From NCBI RefSeq assembly GCF_008801695.1, contig NZ_VZPF01000053.1:1-37613 (forward strand): DNA of 37,613 nt, read 5' to 3'. Shown piece by piece: positions 1-7,576 of the stretch (the stretch's first letter is position 1; each line of letters starts with the position of its first letter). The stretch comes from Pantoea stewartii subsp. stewartii. GTDB taxonomy: Bacteria > Pseudomonadota > Gammaproteobacteria > Enterobacterales > Enterobacteriaceae. The translations under genes and the position numbers were made by a program. The notes beneath the pieces were generated by a model. It worked only from the letters and a program-made list of their open reading frames with translations. It had not been told where the DNA came from and did no database searches.

Positions 1-174
1 ACCAATCGATGAGCGGGCACAGCAGAGTGTTCTGGCAACATGACTGACGGTGTCACCACGATGCAGCATCAGCATGGCGGTGAGCCGCCGGGCGTGGTTT
101 TTGTCCTTTGTTTTATGGATAGTTTTCTGCATCAGGCGTCGTTCGGTTCTGGGTATTGGTGCTATGATCGACAT
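1..174 (-). CDS. IS630-family transposase, N-terminal fragment (left copy)
   Basis: Partial gene, running off the left edge. The 58 visible residues start MSIIAPIPRTERRLMQ and end at the window edge with ARSSIG. They match my memory of the N-terminus of enteric IS630 transposases, including the helix-turn-helix stretch around HRGDTVSHVARTL that binds the element ends. The DDE catalytic part is outside the window. The start ATG is at 172-174 on the minus strand. An open frame of 65 codons on the opposite strand (40-237) covers the same bases and is a shadow. The protein would cut and join DNA at CTAG sites. Confidence 0.85.
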   Translation of the reverse strand, partial: MSIIAPIPRTERRLMQKTIHKTKDKNHARRLTAMLMLHRGDTVSHVARTLCCARSSIG

Positions 175-274
175 TGCTCAGTCCGGCTGGTGATTTGGGA
201 TATTCAGCGATTGATCAGATCGCATAAACCGGACTGAGTTCCCTCTAAGTGATCTACTATTCCGAGCAGTTATT
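1..274 (-). mobile_element. IS630-family element, 5' end only (left copy)
   Basis: This is the terminal part of an insertion sequence that runs off the left edge of the window. It is the exact reverse complement of the right end of the window. The shared stretch is 277 bp and includes the TA at 275-276 and G277. The element contains the first 58 codons of an IS630-type transposase, read leftwards. The flanking TAG fits insertion into a CTAG site with TA duplication, which is the known target habit of IS630. The element end inside the TA begins AATAACTGCTCGG when read outwards. The rest of the element, its other inverted repeat and the partner TA are not visible. Confidence 0.9.
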
Positions 275-316
275 TAGCCTGCCATATTTTCACTGATTGC
301 AAAAGGCTTACGGATA

Positions 317-1087
317 ATGAAAGAACAATCTTTACCCATCGTTCCATGGATTGGCGGCAAACGTCGTCTGGCTAAGCATATTCTGCCGCTGTTCCCGGCC
401 CATACCTGCTATGTAGAGCCGTTCTGTGGGGCAGCTGCGCTCTATTTTCTTAAGACACCCAGCAAGATCGAAGTCATTAACGATATCAACGGTGAGCTGG
501 TGAATCTGTATCGGGTGGTAAAACATCACCTGGAAGAGTTTGTCCGCCAGTTCAAATGGGCACTGGTCAGCCGTCAGATTTACAAATGGCTGCAGGATAC
601 GCCGGAGGAGACACTCACCGACATACAGCGGGCGGCCCGGTTCTACTACCTGCAGAAACAGGCGTTTGGCGGTAAGGTCGCCGATCACACTTTCGGAACC
701 TCTACAACCAGTGCGCCGCGCTTCAACCTACTGCGCATCGAAGAAGAACTGTCGATGGCACACCTGCGTCTGTCCAGAACGCTGATAGAGCATCTGGACT
801 GGCACCAGTGCATAGAGCGATATGATCGCCCGCATACGCTGTTCTACTGTGACCCACCGTACTGGGGAACGGAAGGCTATGGTGTGGAGTTCGGGCTGGA
901 AAACTATGATCACATGGCAGAGCTGGCGCGGAGTACCAAAGGGAAGATGATTATATCGGTGAACGATATCCCGGAAATGCGGCAGGCATTCAACGGTCTG
1001 AACATGCAGTCGGTTGATATCAGCTACAACCTTAAGGTAACAGGCAAACCCAGCCCGAAGAAAGAGCTGGTAATTTGTAATTTTTGA
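317..1087 (+). CDS. Phage-type D12-class adenine-N6 DNA methyltransferase (Dam-like)
   Basis: The 256-residue protein transfers a methyl group from S-adenosylmethionine to adenine N6 in DNA. Visible motifs fit the D12/Dam class. PWIGGKRR (residues 10-17) is the N-terminal SAM-binding loop, VEPFCGAA (33-40) is motif I, and DPPYW (179-183) is the catalytic DPPY motif. The length is close to other Dam-family enzymes. There is no endonuclease partner nearby, so it is an orphan methylase rather than one half of a restriction system. In phages such enzymes usually protect the genome from host restriction or alter promoter control. It is the first gene inside the left IS630 insertion, about 40 bp from the junction, so its native promoter may have been lost. 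The recognition sequence, GATC or otherwise, cannot be read from the sequence. Confidence 0.85.
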   Translation: MKEQSLPIVPWIGGKRRLAKHILPLFPAHTCYVEPFCGAAALYFLKTPSKIEVINDINGELVNLYRVVKHHLEEFVRQFKWALVSRQIYKWLQDTPEETLTDIQRAARFYYLQKQAFGGKVADHTFGTSTTSAPRFNLLRIEEELSMAHLRLSRTLIEHLDWHQCIERYDRPHTLFYCDPPYWGTEGYGVEFGLENYDHMAELARSTKGKMIISVNDIPEMRQAFNGLNMQSVDISYNLKVTGKPSPKKELVICNF

Positions 1088-1100
1088 AAGAGGTAGTTAA

Positions 1101-1128
1101 AGGTGGTGGTGCATCTGCAGCACCACCT
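1101..1128. terminator. Hairpin between converging methylase and lipoprotein genes
   Basis: Twelve-base arms AGGTGGTGGTGC and GCAGCACCACCT pair at 11 of 12 positions around the loop ATCT. The hairpin sits 13 bases after the methylase stop and 6 bases from the stop of the opposing lipoprotein gene, the usual place for a shared terminator. There is no strong T run on the plus side, so termination strength is uncertain. Confidence 0.6.
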
Positions 1129-1134
1129 AAACAT

Positions 1135-1662
1135 TTAATCCTGCCTTGGACAAGTCCAATAATCCTTATCTGGCTCTGGTGAATAAGCCTTCAAACAACC
1201 TGCTCGCGGGGCCTTACCATCATCTGTCATAGGAACTTTTTCCTTATCAAGTTTCACGGTCAGGTCTCCACCGGGAACATCCGTTTTATCGAAAAAAACA
1301 GCCTGACATGCTGATTTAGATATTTTCACTTCGTGGGCATTATTTGATATGAACAAATAACAATTATGACCAGAGGCTATGTAGTCACTTGGAATATTAT
1401 TTTCGTCTTTAATATGAAACTGCACCGTTGTCACCGGGCGTTCGCTATCCTCGGATACTTCGATTTTTTCAAAACTGTCCGCGTACTTATCCAGGCCGGG
1501 GAGTTGTTGGCGAATAAACGGTAATTCGCGTTTTATAACCGGATTATCTGTTTCAACGCTAAAAACCGTGTGCTCCTTAGCTGTGGTGGACGTATCAGCA
1601 GGATCGGTATTATCTCCACACCCAGATAAAACAAATATCAACGGTAAAAATAATTTGCGCAT
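1135..1662 (-). CDS. Putative prophage lipoprotein, family not recognised
   Basis: The protein starts MRKLFLPLIFVLSGC, a short basic start, a hydrophobic stretch and an LSGC lipobox, so it should be lipidated and anchored in an envelope membrane. About 175 residues are predicted. Four more cysteines (in HNCYLF, SACQAV, AGCLKAY and YWTCPR) could form two disulfides in the periplasm. An ATG six bases upstream (1668) is possible, but the AGGA motif is better spaced for 1662. The gene lies between the repressor and the methylase and points the same way as the repressor, so it may be expressed in the lysogen. It looks more AT-rich than the early operon, as is typical of moron genes. Superinfection exclusion or host envelope modification are guesses; nothing in the sequence proves either. 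Confidence 0.6.
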   Translation of the reverse strand: MRKLFLPLIFVLSGCGDNTDPADTSTTAKEHTVFSVETDNPVIKRELPFIRQQLPGLDKYADSFEKIEVSEDSERPVTTVQFHIKDENNIPSDYIASGHNCYLFISNNAHEVKISKSACQAVFFDKTDVPGGDLTVKLDKEKVPMTDDGKAPRAGCLKAYSPEPDKDYWTCPRQD

Positions 1663-1703
1663 AGTCATGTCCTTATACCTCTAATGTTCTTAATAGGAAC
1701 AGA

Positions 1704-2114
1704 TTAACCCGTATTTTTTAATCTATCGAACGCTGCGGACAGCTCCTTAAGCTGTTTTTCCATATCAATCATTCGCTGTTTTTCCTCAGCGCCTCGCAGC
1801 AACTCTTTTCGCACCTCTGGCTCCAGTTGGTTGAGCAGTTCCAATAACTTCAGATCAGACTGGTTGAAATGCTGCTCCTGATTAGCTGGCTGTGCTTTCT
1901 CTACCCCAACAGCTTCCCCTTTACCAGTAAGTAGCCAATCTATTGATATGTTCAAATGGGTGCTTAACGCAACAAGAGCCTCCGCATTAGGCTCTCTCTC
2001 TCCACGCAGATAGTTTTGAAGTGAGCGATATGGAATTTTCGACAAGTCTGACAATGCCTTTATTGTCAAGCCCTTAGCATCCATCGCTTCGCGCAATCTC
2101 TCTTTTATACTCAT
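1704..2114 (-). CDS. Prophage repressor, XRE/CI-type helix-turn-helix protein
   Basis: The 136-residue DNA-binding protein has an XRE helix-turn-helix at about residues 17-36 (LTIKALSDLSKIPYRSLQNY), followed by INYL-type features and the SIDWLLTGKGE end typical of phage repressors. Residues 100-133 are rich in charged heptads and could form a coiled coil for oligomerisation. There is no S24 peptidase domain, so RecA-stimulated self-cleavage is not expected. It diverges from the early operon, with an 88-bp control region between them, the classic arrangement for the lysogeny switch of a Mu-like phage. The start at 2114 (MSIKERL) is chosen because the longer frame reads through the control region. 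Confidence 0.85.
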   Translation of the reverse strand: MSIKERLREAMDAKGLTIKALSDLSKIPYRSLQNYLRGEREPNAEALVALSTHLNISIDWLLTGKGEAVGVEKAQPANQEQHFNQSDLKLLELLNQLEPEVRKELLRGAEEKQRMIDMEKQLKELSAAFDRLKNTG

Positions 2115-2130
2115 TTGAATATATCTCGAT

Positions 2131-2158
2131 TTGACATACCCGTTTGGGTGCGTGCAAT
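2131..2158 (+). promoter_or_regulatory. Candidate early promoter of the prophage
   Basis: A perfect -35 box TTGACA (2131-2136) is followed after 16 bases by TGCAAT (2153-2158), which matches four of six bases of the -10 consensus. It points into the early operon and overlaps the operator-like repeats, so the repressor could block it. Confidence 0.5.
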
Positions 2159-2186
2159 AGACCCAATAGAGTACATCATAACCCAA
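2144..2186. promoter_or_regulatory. Operator-like ACCCAA repeats between repressor and early operon
   Basis: Three copies of one hexamer occur: TTGGGT at 2144-2149 (reverse orientation), ACCCAA at 2161-2166 and ACCCAA at 2181-2186. The first two form an inverted pair with an 11-bp gap. The two direct copies are 20 bp apart, about two helical turns. This geometry in a divergent phage control region suggests binding sites for the repressor or the small regulator at 2203. Confidence 0.5.
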
Positions 2187-2202
2187 CAGGAACACGGTGC
2201 AT

Positions 2203-2427
2203 ATGAACAAACAACAAGTTCGGGCACGGCTGGTTGAACGAGGCAGTAGCTTGCGCCAGTTCGCGCTTAACGCGGGCTATGAGCCACGAACAGTCACCCA
2301 AGCTGTCAGCCGCTGGGCAGGAAAAAGCGAACTTCCACGCGGTCGTTTGACTTATCGGATTTTGCGAGACCTTTCGGTCGCAATAGGCAAAGAAGTTACC
2401 CCCGGCATCCTCAAGGAGGCGTCATGA
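2203..2427 (+). CDS. BcepMu gp16-family / Ner-like small DNA-binding regulator
   Basis: The protein has about 74 residues with a central helix-turn-helix (SSLRQFALNAGYEPRTVTQAVSRWAG). The pattern resembles the BcepMu gp16 family of phage regulators, which occupies the position of Mu Ner. Ner-type proteins turn down the early promoter and the repressor promoter during the lytic cycle, so that role is inferred here from position and size. The start is uncertain: a GTG at 2197 is five bases from the AGGA at 2188-2191, while the ATG at 2203 is 11 bases away. The stop overlaps the next start by four bases (ATGA), indicating translational coupling. Confidence 0.65.
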   Translation: MNKQQVRARLVERGSSLRQFALNAGYEPRTVTQAVSRWAGKSELPRGRLTYRILRDLSVAIGKEVTPGILKEAS

Positions 2428-2729
2428 GTAAACCAAATACATCAAGCTCAGGTACCCGTATTTTGCGTGTCCTTAAAGCTTTACGCGGTCACGCTCTGAA
2501 CGGTGTTTCTAACGGTGAACTGGCATCAGCTTTGGACGAGTCCCCGGCGAATATCAATCGGGCGCTCAATACCCTTATAGAGGAAGGACTGGCGCTGAAA
2601 CTGGATAACGGACGTTTCGCCCCTGGAGTCCAGCTCTTACAAATAGCCATGGCGCATAGCAATGAGATGGCGCGGGCACAGGATCGTATCAATGAAATTA
2701 ACCAGCGTGTTATGGCTGGCAGTCGCTAA
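2424..2729 (+). CDS. Phage winged-helix regulator with IclR-like N-terminal fold
   Basis: The 101-residue protein has a winged helix-turn-helix at about residues 10-65 (ILRVLKALRGHALNGVSNGEL, then ESPANINRALNTLIEEGLA, then the wing around KLDNGRFAPG). This matches the N-terminal DNA-binding part of IclR-type regulators without their effector domain. The C-terminal helix (MAHSNEMARAQDRINEIN) may help dimerisation. It is translationally coupled to the upstream regulator and is nine bases from the DUF3102 gene. It probably regulates early phage transcription or acts with the transposition proteins; the exact role is unknown. Confidence 0.6.
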   Translation: MSKPNTSSSGTRILRVLKALRGHALNGVSNGELASALDESPANINRALNTLIEEGLALKLDNGRFAPGVQLLQIAMAHSNEMARAQDRINEINQRVMAGSR

Positions 2730-2738
2730 GGAGTTGAA

Positions 2739-3647
2739 ATGGGACGCACAAAATCACAACCAGTTGAACTAGTGGAAGATGCACCGCTGACCGATGGTCT
2801 CAGCGTCAATCTTAATGCTATGTCCGAACATCGCCTCGAAATCATGCAGCAGTTTGGTGATGGGCTGCCGTATGAACGTGATCGTATTGTCCATGAAACA
2901 CGTTTTTACATGGCTCAGAGTGCTGAAGCCATGCTGGAGGCCGGTAAGCGACTGGTAATTCTCAAAGAAAATGAACCGCATGGTGACTTCATCGACATCG
3001 TCGAGTCTCAGTTATCCCTGTCCAAACGTACCGCGCAGGTGATGATGCAGGCATCACTCAAATACTTGTCTCCCAAGCTTGAACCAAAAGCGCAAGCGCT
3101 TGCGCTTTTGGGTAAAACAAAGCTGTTTGAATTGATGACGGAAGATGACGAAGACCTCGTCGAATTAGCCGATGGCGGTACGATTGCTGGTATGAGCCTC
3201 GACGATATCGATCGCATGACAAGCCGCGAACTGAAAGCAGCCCTACGCGAAGCGCGCGAAACCAACGCAGCACAACAGCGCGTGCTGGCCGACAAAAACG
3301 AAAAAATCGACTCGCTTTCCACAAAACTGGAGAAGAAATCCCGTATCCAGCCGCCCAAGCCTGACGAAGAAGTCAAGAAGCTGCGGGCAGAAGTGACGGC
3401 GTTAGCGGTTGAGGCGGAATCTGCCATCGCGGTTCGACTGTCCAGCGCCTTTGAAACCCTGTGCGCATACTGCGCTGAAAACATGATTGATACCCCCAGA
3501 GACTTTATGGCCGGTCTGGTCTGCCAGCTGGAAAGCACCGCGCGTAGCCTGCGCTCCACATTTGACCTGCCGGACGAGCCGACAGGTAACGCCGCCCCTT
3601 CATGGCTGACTGACCCAACGCCACAGATTAACGGGCAGGAGGCATAA
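2739..3647 (+). CDS. DUF3102 family phage protein
   Basis: The 302-residue protein carries a DUF3102-type region at about residues 45-150, recognisable by the YMAQSAEAMLEAGKRLVILK stretch, then HGDFIDIVE and SKRTAQVMMQ. A helical, probably coiled-coil part follows (about 165-230, with NAAQQRVLADKNEKIDSLS and EEVKKLRAEVTALAVEAESA). Proteins of this family occur beside transposase genes in Mu-like phages and on some plasmids. Their biochemical function is not established to my knowledge. The gene has an AAGGAG ribosome site just upstream and lies four bases from the transposase start, so it is co-expressed with it. A perfect 28-bp palindrome lies inside the coding sequence at 3084-3111. Confidence 0.75.
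   Translation: MGRTKSQPVELVEDAPLTDGLSVNLNAMSEHRLEIMQQFGDGLPYERDRIVHETRFYMAQSAEAMLEAGKRLVILKENEPHGDFIDIVESQLSLSKRTAQVMMQASLKYLSPKLEPKAQALALLGKTKLFELMTEDDEDLVELADGGTIAGMSLDDIDRMTSRELKAALREARETNAAQQRVLADKNEKIDSLSTKLEKKSRIQPPKPDEEVKKLRAEVTALAVEAESAIAVRLSSAFETLCAYCAENMIDTPRDFMAGLVCQLESTARSLRSTFDLPDEPTGNAAPSWLTDPTPQINGQEA
3084..3111. repeat. Perfect 28-bp palindrome inside the DUF3102 gene
   Basis: The half-site CCAAAAGCGCAAGC is followed at once by its exact reverse complement, with no spacer. As RNA or single-stranded DNA it would form a strong hairpin with a four-base loop. As duplex it is a symmetric protein-binding site. It encodes the PKAQALALLG part of the protein. A perfect palindrome of this length is unlikely by chance in a window of this size, although codon constraints on an alanine- and leucine-rich segment could contribute. 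Confidence 0.9.
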
Positions 3648-3650
3648 CCC

Positions 3651-5420
3651 ATGAGTGCCGCCCTGACTGAACGACTGGTTTATGTTGCCCGCGCGGCACG
3701 TGACGCGGGGCATGGTAAGCGCGGTGCGATATACGACGCCGCCTGCGCTGAACTGGGCATGTCCCGCGCCACCCTGCTGCGCAAGCTGAAGGAGGTATCA
3801 GTGACTGATAAACGCAAAAAACGCGCCGATGCCGGGCGCAGCGCCCTGAGCCGCGACGAAGCCGCGCTGATATCTGCCACGCTACGCGAGGCCACCCGTA
3901 AGAACGGTAAGCGCCTGTATTCCATCGCGGATGCGGTGGAGACCCTGCGTTCAAACGGCTTTATCACTGCAGGCAGAACGGACGAGGCCACAGGCGAGTT
4001 TTTCCCGCTGTCCGAGGACACCATCAGCCGCGCCCTGCGTAACTATGGCCTGCACCCGGAGCAGCTTGACGCACCGGCTCCGTCGTCTGAGATGGCCAGC
4101 CTGCATCCCAACCATGTCTGGGAGATTGATGCCTCACTTTGTACGCTTTACTACCTGAGCAACGGCCATAAAGGGCTGCAGGTGATGGACAGCGCGAAGT
4201 TCTACAAGAACAAGCCCGCCAACATTGCCCGCATCGCCAGTGACCGCGTGTGGAGTTACGAGATTACCGACCATACCAGCGGCTGGATTTACGTTGAGTA
4301 CGTGATGGGCGCGGAATCCGGCGAGAACCTTTGTTCTGTTCTTATCAACGCGATGCAGGAACGTGGTGGCGCGGATGTGCTGCACGGCGTACCGAAAATA
4401 CTCTACCTCGACCCCGGCTCGGCGAACACCGCTGGCATGACGAAAAACATGTGCCGCTCACTGGGTATCAACCTGATAGCGCATAAACCACATAACGCCC
4501 GCGCCACCGGGCAGGTGGAAAAGGCGCGTGACATTATCGAACGCAAGCTGGAGCCGGGTCTCAAGTTCCAGCCGGTTCACAGCCTGGAAGAGCTGAACGC
4601 ACTGGCGGTGAAATGGCGCAGCCACTTTAACGCCACGGCTGTTCACAGCCGCCACGGTAAAACCCGCACGGATATCTGGCTGAAAATCACCGCAGAGCAG
4701 TTGAAGAAAGCACCTTCCGTCGAGGTATGCCGCGAACTGGCGGTGGCTGCGCCGGAAAGCCGCAAGGTCACATCAAAACTGCGTGTACCGTTCCGGGGCG
4801 CAGAGTTTGATGTTTCGACGGTGCCGGGCGTGATGGTCGGTGAAAAACTGATGATTACCCGTAACCCGTGGCGCAACGATGTGGCGCAGGTGGTGCTGAC
4901 CGGCGAAGACGGCCACGAGACGTTCTTCCTGGTCGAAGAGGTCAGAAAGAACGAGTTTGGCTTTGCCGAAAGCGCGGCGGTATTTGGCGAAAACTACAAA
5001 GCCCTGCCGGAGACCCCGGCGCAGACGGCGGCAAAAGAAATCGAAGAGCTGGTCACCGGCACCGATAACGCCGCCGATGCAGCAGCTGCACGCAAGGCGA
5101 AGGCGCTGCCGTTTGGCGGACGACTTGACCCGTATAAACATATCGACGACACCACGCTTCCGGCCTATATGCCGAAGCGCGGTCAGGCTTCAGATGTGCG
5201 CGGGCCGCGTATTGAGCAGCGTCCGCTGACCCATGTGGAGGCGGCGAAAGCCCTGCGCGAGAAGTTCAGCGCTAACGGCCATACCTGGACGCCGGAACAT
5301 TACCGCCAGTTAACGGCGCAGTACCCGGATGGCGTACCGGAAGCCGCGCTGGATGAGGTCATGGTCACCCTGACCACCCCGGCCCGCAGAAGCGTTATCA
5401 GCATCGTTAACGGCAACTGA
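3651..5420 (+). CDS. MuA-like DDE transposase of the prophage
   Basis: The 589-residue enzyme cuts the phage ends and joins them to target DNA during integration and replicative transposition. The N-terminus has helix-turn-helix segments (about 20-45, AELGMSRATLLRKLKE) expected to bind phage end repeats. The retroviral-integrase-type catalytic core starts near residue 153. Candidate catalytic acids are D160 (in HVWEIDAS), D254 (in LYLDPGSAN) and E290 (in GQVEKARDIIE), with 35 residues between the second D and the E as in the DDE family. The Mu-type C-terminal beta domain follows at about 370-430. The frame is intact. It sits between DUF3102 and the MuB-like ATPase, with short gaps, in one operon. 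Its sites are probably the repeats at 9733-9795. Confidence 0.9.
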   Translation: MSAALTERLVYVARAARDAGHGKRGAIYDAACAELGMSRATLLRKLKEVSVTDKRKKRADAGRSALSRDEAALISATLREATRKNGKRLYSIADAVETLRSNGFITAGRTDEATGEFFPLSEDTISRALRNYGLHPEQLDAPAPSSEMASLHPNHVWEIDASLCTLYYLSNGHKGLQVMDSAKFYKNKPANIARIASDRVWSYEITDHTSGWIYVEYVMGAESGENLCSVLINAMQERGGADVLHGVPKILYLDPGSANTAGMTKNMCRSLGINLIAHKPHNARATGQVEKARDIIERKLEPGLKFQPVHSLEELNALAVKWRSHFNATAVHSRHGKTRTDIWLKITAEQLKKAPSVEVCRELAVAAPESRKVTSKLRVPFRGAEFDVSTVPGVMVGEKLMITRNPWRNDVAQVVLTGEDGHETFFLVEEVRKNEFGFAESAAVFGENYKALPETPAQTAAKEIEELVTGTDNAADAAAARKAKALPFGGRLDPYKHIDDTTLPAYMPKRGQASDVRGPRIEQRPLTHVEAAKALREKFSANGHTWTPEHYRQLTAQYPDGVPEAALDEVMVTLTTPARRSVISIVNGN

Positions 5421-5430
5421 GGAGGAAGAC

Positions 5431-6597
5431 ATGCTGGTACTGAAGCAACAACTGAAAGAGGCCCGCATCCCGCAGGCGGTGGTGGCAAGAGCCGTCGCCG
5501 TTTCCGAGGCCACGCTGGCCCAGATTGTGAACCACAACGAGTGGCCCCGCACCAGCCCGGAGGAAGTGCGCCAGCGTCTGGCGTCTTATCTGGAAAGTCA
5601 GGGGATTAATACAGCGAAGAGTTTTGGTGCTGCACAGGACGCTGTCACGCCCCGTACAGCGGGCACTACCGATAAAACCAACCTCAGTGAGGAAGAGAAC
5701 ATGTTACTCAAAAAGCAGGTGTTATTTCCAGCAACCAAAAAAGCGTTTGGCCTTTTCCGTGATCCGTTCGCCGATGAGGCCATGCAGGGCGCGGACGATG
5801 TGTTCACCACACCGGATATCCGCTATGTGCGTGAGGCACTGTTCCAGACCGCCCGTCACGGTGGCTTTCTGGCGGTTATCGGCGAGTCCGGCGCGGGTAA
5901 ATCCACGCTGCGCCGCGACCTGATTGAACGCGTCAACCGCGAGAACGCGCCGGTGATTGTTATCGAGCCATACATCATCGCCATGGAAGACAACGACGTG
6001 AAGGGCAAAACCCTGAAGGCGGCTGCCATCGCCGAGGCCATCATCAGCACCATCGCGCCACTGGAGAGCATCAAACGCAGCCAGGACGCCCGCTTCCGCC
6101 AGTTGCACCGCGTCCTGAAGGACAGCAGCCAGGCGGGCTTCAGCCACGTTCTGGTGATTGAGGAGGCTCACAGCCTGCCCATCCCGACGCTGAAGCACCT
6201 CAAACGCTTCTTTGAGCTGGAATCGGGCTTCAAAAAACTGCTGTCCATCGTGCTGATTGGCCAGCCTGAACTGGCGGACAAAATGTCCGAACGCAACATG
6301 GAAGTCCGTGAGGTCGTCCAGCGCTGCGAGGTAGTTGAACTGCTGCCGCTGGACAACAGCCTGGAAGAGTTTCTGGCGTTCAAACTACAACGCGCCGGTA
6401 AGCAGCTGGCCGACATCATGGACCCCAGCGCTGTGGAAGCCATCCGCGCCCGCCTGAGCAATCTGGGCAGCAACCGTAAAAGCATGGTCAGCCTGCTATA
6501 TCCGCTGGCCGTCAGTAACCTGGTGATAGCGGCCATGAATCTGGCCGCTGAAATCGGGGTTCCGCAGGTCAACGCCGACGTCGTCAAAGGGGTTTAA
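5431..6597 (+). CDS. MuB-like AAA+ ATPase, transposition target-DNA protein
   Basis: The 388-residue partner of the transposase starts with a Cro/XRE-like helix-turn-helix (about residues 3-55). An ExeA/MuB-type AAA+ domain follows. Walker A is GESGAGKST (151-159), Walker B is LVIEEAH (241-247), and the sensor-1 region contains IGQPEL (277-282). In Mu, MuB binds target DNA with ATP, stimulates MuA and gives target immunity; the same role is inferred here. A good GGAGGAA ribosome site precedes the ATG, ten bases after the transposase stop. The reading frame and all core motifs are intact, so the transposition pair may still work. Confidence 0.88.
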   Translation: MLVLKQQLKEARIPQAVVARAVAVSEATLAQIVNHNEWPRTSPEEVRQRLASYLESQGINTAKSFGAAQDAVTPRTAGTTDKTNLSEEENMLLKKQVLFPATKKAFGLFRDPFADEAMQGADDVFTTPDIRYVREALFQTARHGGFLAVIGESGAGKSTLRRDLIERVNRENAPVIVIEPYIIAMEDNDVKGKTLKAAAIAEAIISTIAPLESIKRSQDARFRQLHRVLKDSSQAGFSHVLVIEEAHSLPIPTLKHLKRFFELESGFKKLLSIVLIGQPELADKMSERNMEVREVVQRCEVVELLPLDNSLEEFLAFKLQRAGKQLADIMDPSAVEAIRARLSNLGSNRKSMVSLLYPLAVSNLVIAAMNLAAEIGVPQVNADVVKGV

Positions 6598-6599
6598 TC

Positions 6600-6869
6600 A
6601 TGAAATCCATCGCCGATATCAACCAGCAGATGAACAAGGTGCAGTCCGCCATTATGGCGCTCAACGCCATGAACACCACCGTACAGAGCGTCATGATTGC
6701 TGGCAGTAAGCCGGTTATCCGTATCGCCCGCAACGGGCACTGTGCCCGCCTGCTGGAACAGGGCAAGGCAAGTTATACCCATGTTGGCCATGACGGCTCA
6801 GGGCGCTTTCGTCAGGGCGTCTTTGAACTGCATGGCTGCCGTATTACCTGGTCAGAGTCATTACATTAA
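6600..6869 (+). CDS. Conserved phage early protein, function unknown
   Basis: The 89-residue protein starts two bases after the ATPase stop, so it is coupled to it. The first 30 residues are helical (ADINQQMNKVQSAIMALNAMN). The second part ends HGCRITWSESLH, a pattern I associate with small conserved proteins of enteric prophages. The fold appears to be a small beta domain (PVIRIARNGHCARLL, then ASYTHVGHDG). No catalytic motif is visible. A role in early phage development is inferred only from its place between the transposition genes and DUF3164. Confidence 0.6.
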   Translation: MKSIADINQQMNKVQSAIMALNAMNTTVQSVMIAGSKPVIRIARNGHCARLLEQGKASYTHVGHDGSGRFRQGVFELHGCRITWSESLH

Positions 6870-6886
6870 CCATAAGGTGAACAGAG

Positions 6887-7498
6887 ATGAGCGAAGTAAA
6901 TAAAGAAGACTACATGAAAGACCGCAAGGGGCGTCTGGTGCCGGTTGACCAGGTGTCTGACTATGACCTTGCAATGGATTCTTTCGTTAAAGAACAGGTT
7001 GCCGCCGCGAAGGTTAAACGCGATGAACTCAGCGACTTCAAGCGTCGTGCCTTTGACGAGTGCTATGCCTGGCTTGACCTTGTGGCCGAGAAGTACGGCA
7101 GAACGCGCGGCGGTGCCAAAGGCAACGTGACCTTCAGCAGCTTCGACGGTGCTCAGCAGATCACCATCCGCGTTCAGGAAACCCTGACGTTCGGGCCAGA
7201 GCTGCAGATTGCCAAAGACCTGATAGACGAGTGCGTCACCGAGTGGTCGGAAGGCGCGAACGCCAACCTGCGGGCCATCATCAGCGATGCTTTTCAGGTG
7301 GACAAAGAGGGCCAGCTTAACACCGGACGCATTCTTTCCCTGCGTCGCGTCAAGATTCAGGATGAGCGCTGGAACCGGGCAATGGAGGCCATATCGGAAT
7401 CACTGCAGGTGGCAATGTCCAAAACCTATATTAATTTCCGGGAGAAAGATAAACACGGGAAGCTAATTAATATTCCATTAGATATCGCTGCCATTTAA
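6887..7498 (+). CDS. DUF3164 family phage protein
   Basis: The 203-residue protein is recognised by its N-terminal pattern YMKDRKGRLVPVDQV, the helical segment around DECYAWLDLVAEKYG, and the central GNVTFSSFDGAQQITIRVQE. These match DUF3164 proteins found in the early regions of Mu-like phages. The charged helical C-terminus includes NTGRILSLRRVKIQDERW. The biochemical function is unknown; a role with DNA or in transposition has been assumed from context. It has an AAGGTGAAC ribosome site and lies 17 bases after the previous gene. A hairpin follows it at 7520-7556. Confidence 0.8.
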   Translation: MSEVNKEDYMKDRKGRLVPVDQVSDYDLAMDSFVKEQVAAAKVKRDELSDFKRRAFDECYAWLDLVAEKYGRTRGGAKGNVTFSSFDGAQQITIRVQETLTFGPELQIAKDLIDECVTEWSEGANANLRAIISDAFQVDKEGQLNTGRILSLRRVKIQDERWNRAMEAISESLQVAMSKTYINFREKDKHGKLINIPLDIAAI

Positions 7499-7519
7499 TT
7501 TTAATTCAATTTCTTTTTA

Positions 7520-7556
7520 TTTCGGCGTCAGCGCCGTGGGCTTCTGCACGCCGAAA
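7520..7556. terminator. Inverted repeat after the DUF3164 gene
   Basis: Perfect nine-base arms TTTCGGCGT (7520-7528) and ACGCCGAAA (7548-7556) flank a 19-base loop that contains a second small inverted repeat. It lies in the only gap of note (7499-7576) in the early operon. No T run follows, so it may be an RNA processing or attenuation structure rather than a full terminator. Confidence 0.4.
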
Positions 7557-7576
7557 ACAGCATTGAGGAATAAATC

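Noticed and set aside
40..237. 65-codon open frame, repeated at 37377-37574
   Set aside because: It is the antisense of the IS630 transposase start; the transposase frame has the recognisable protein.
317..1087. Restriction-modification system
   Set aside because: No endonuclease gene is next to the methylase in the visible part, so it is treated as an orphan phage methylase.
2739..3652. Long minus-strand frame of 214 codons over the DUF3102 gene
   Set aside because: Low-complexity, serine-rich translation without family features; the plus-strand gene explains the region.
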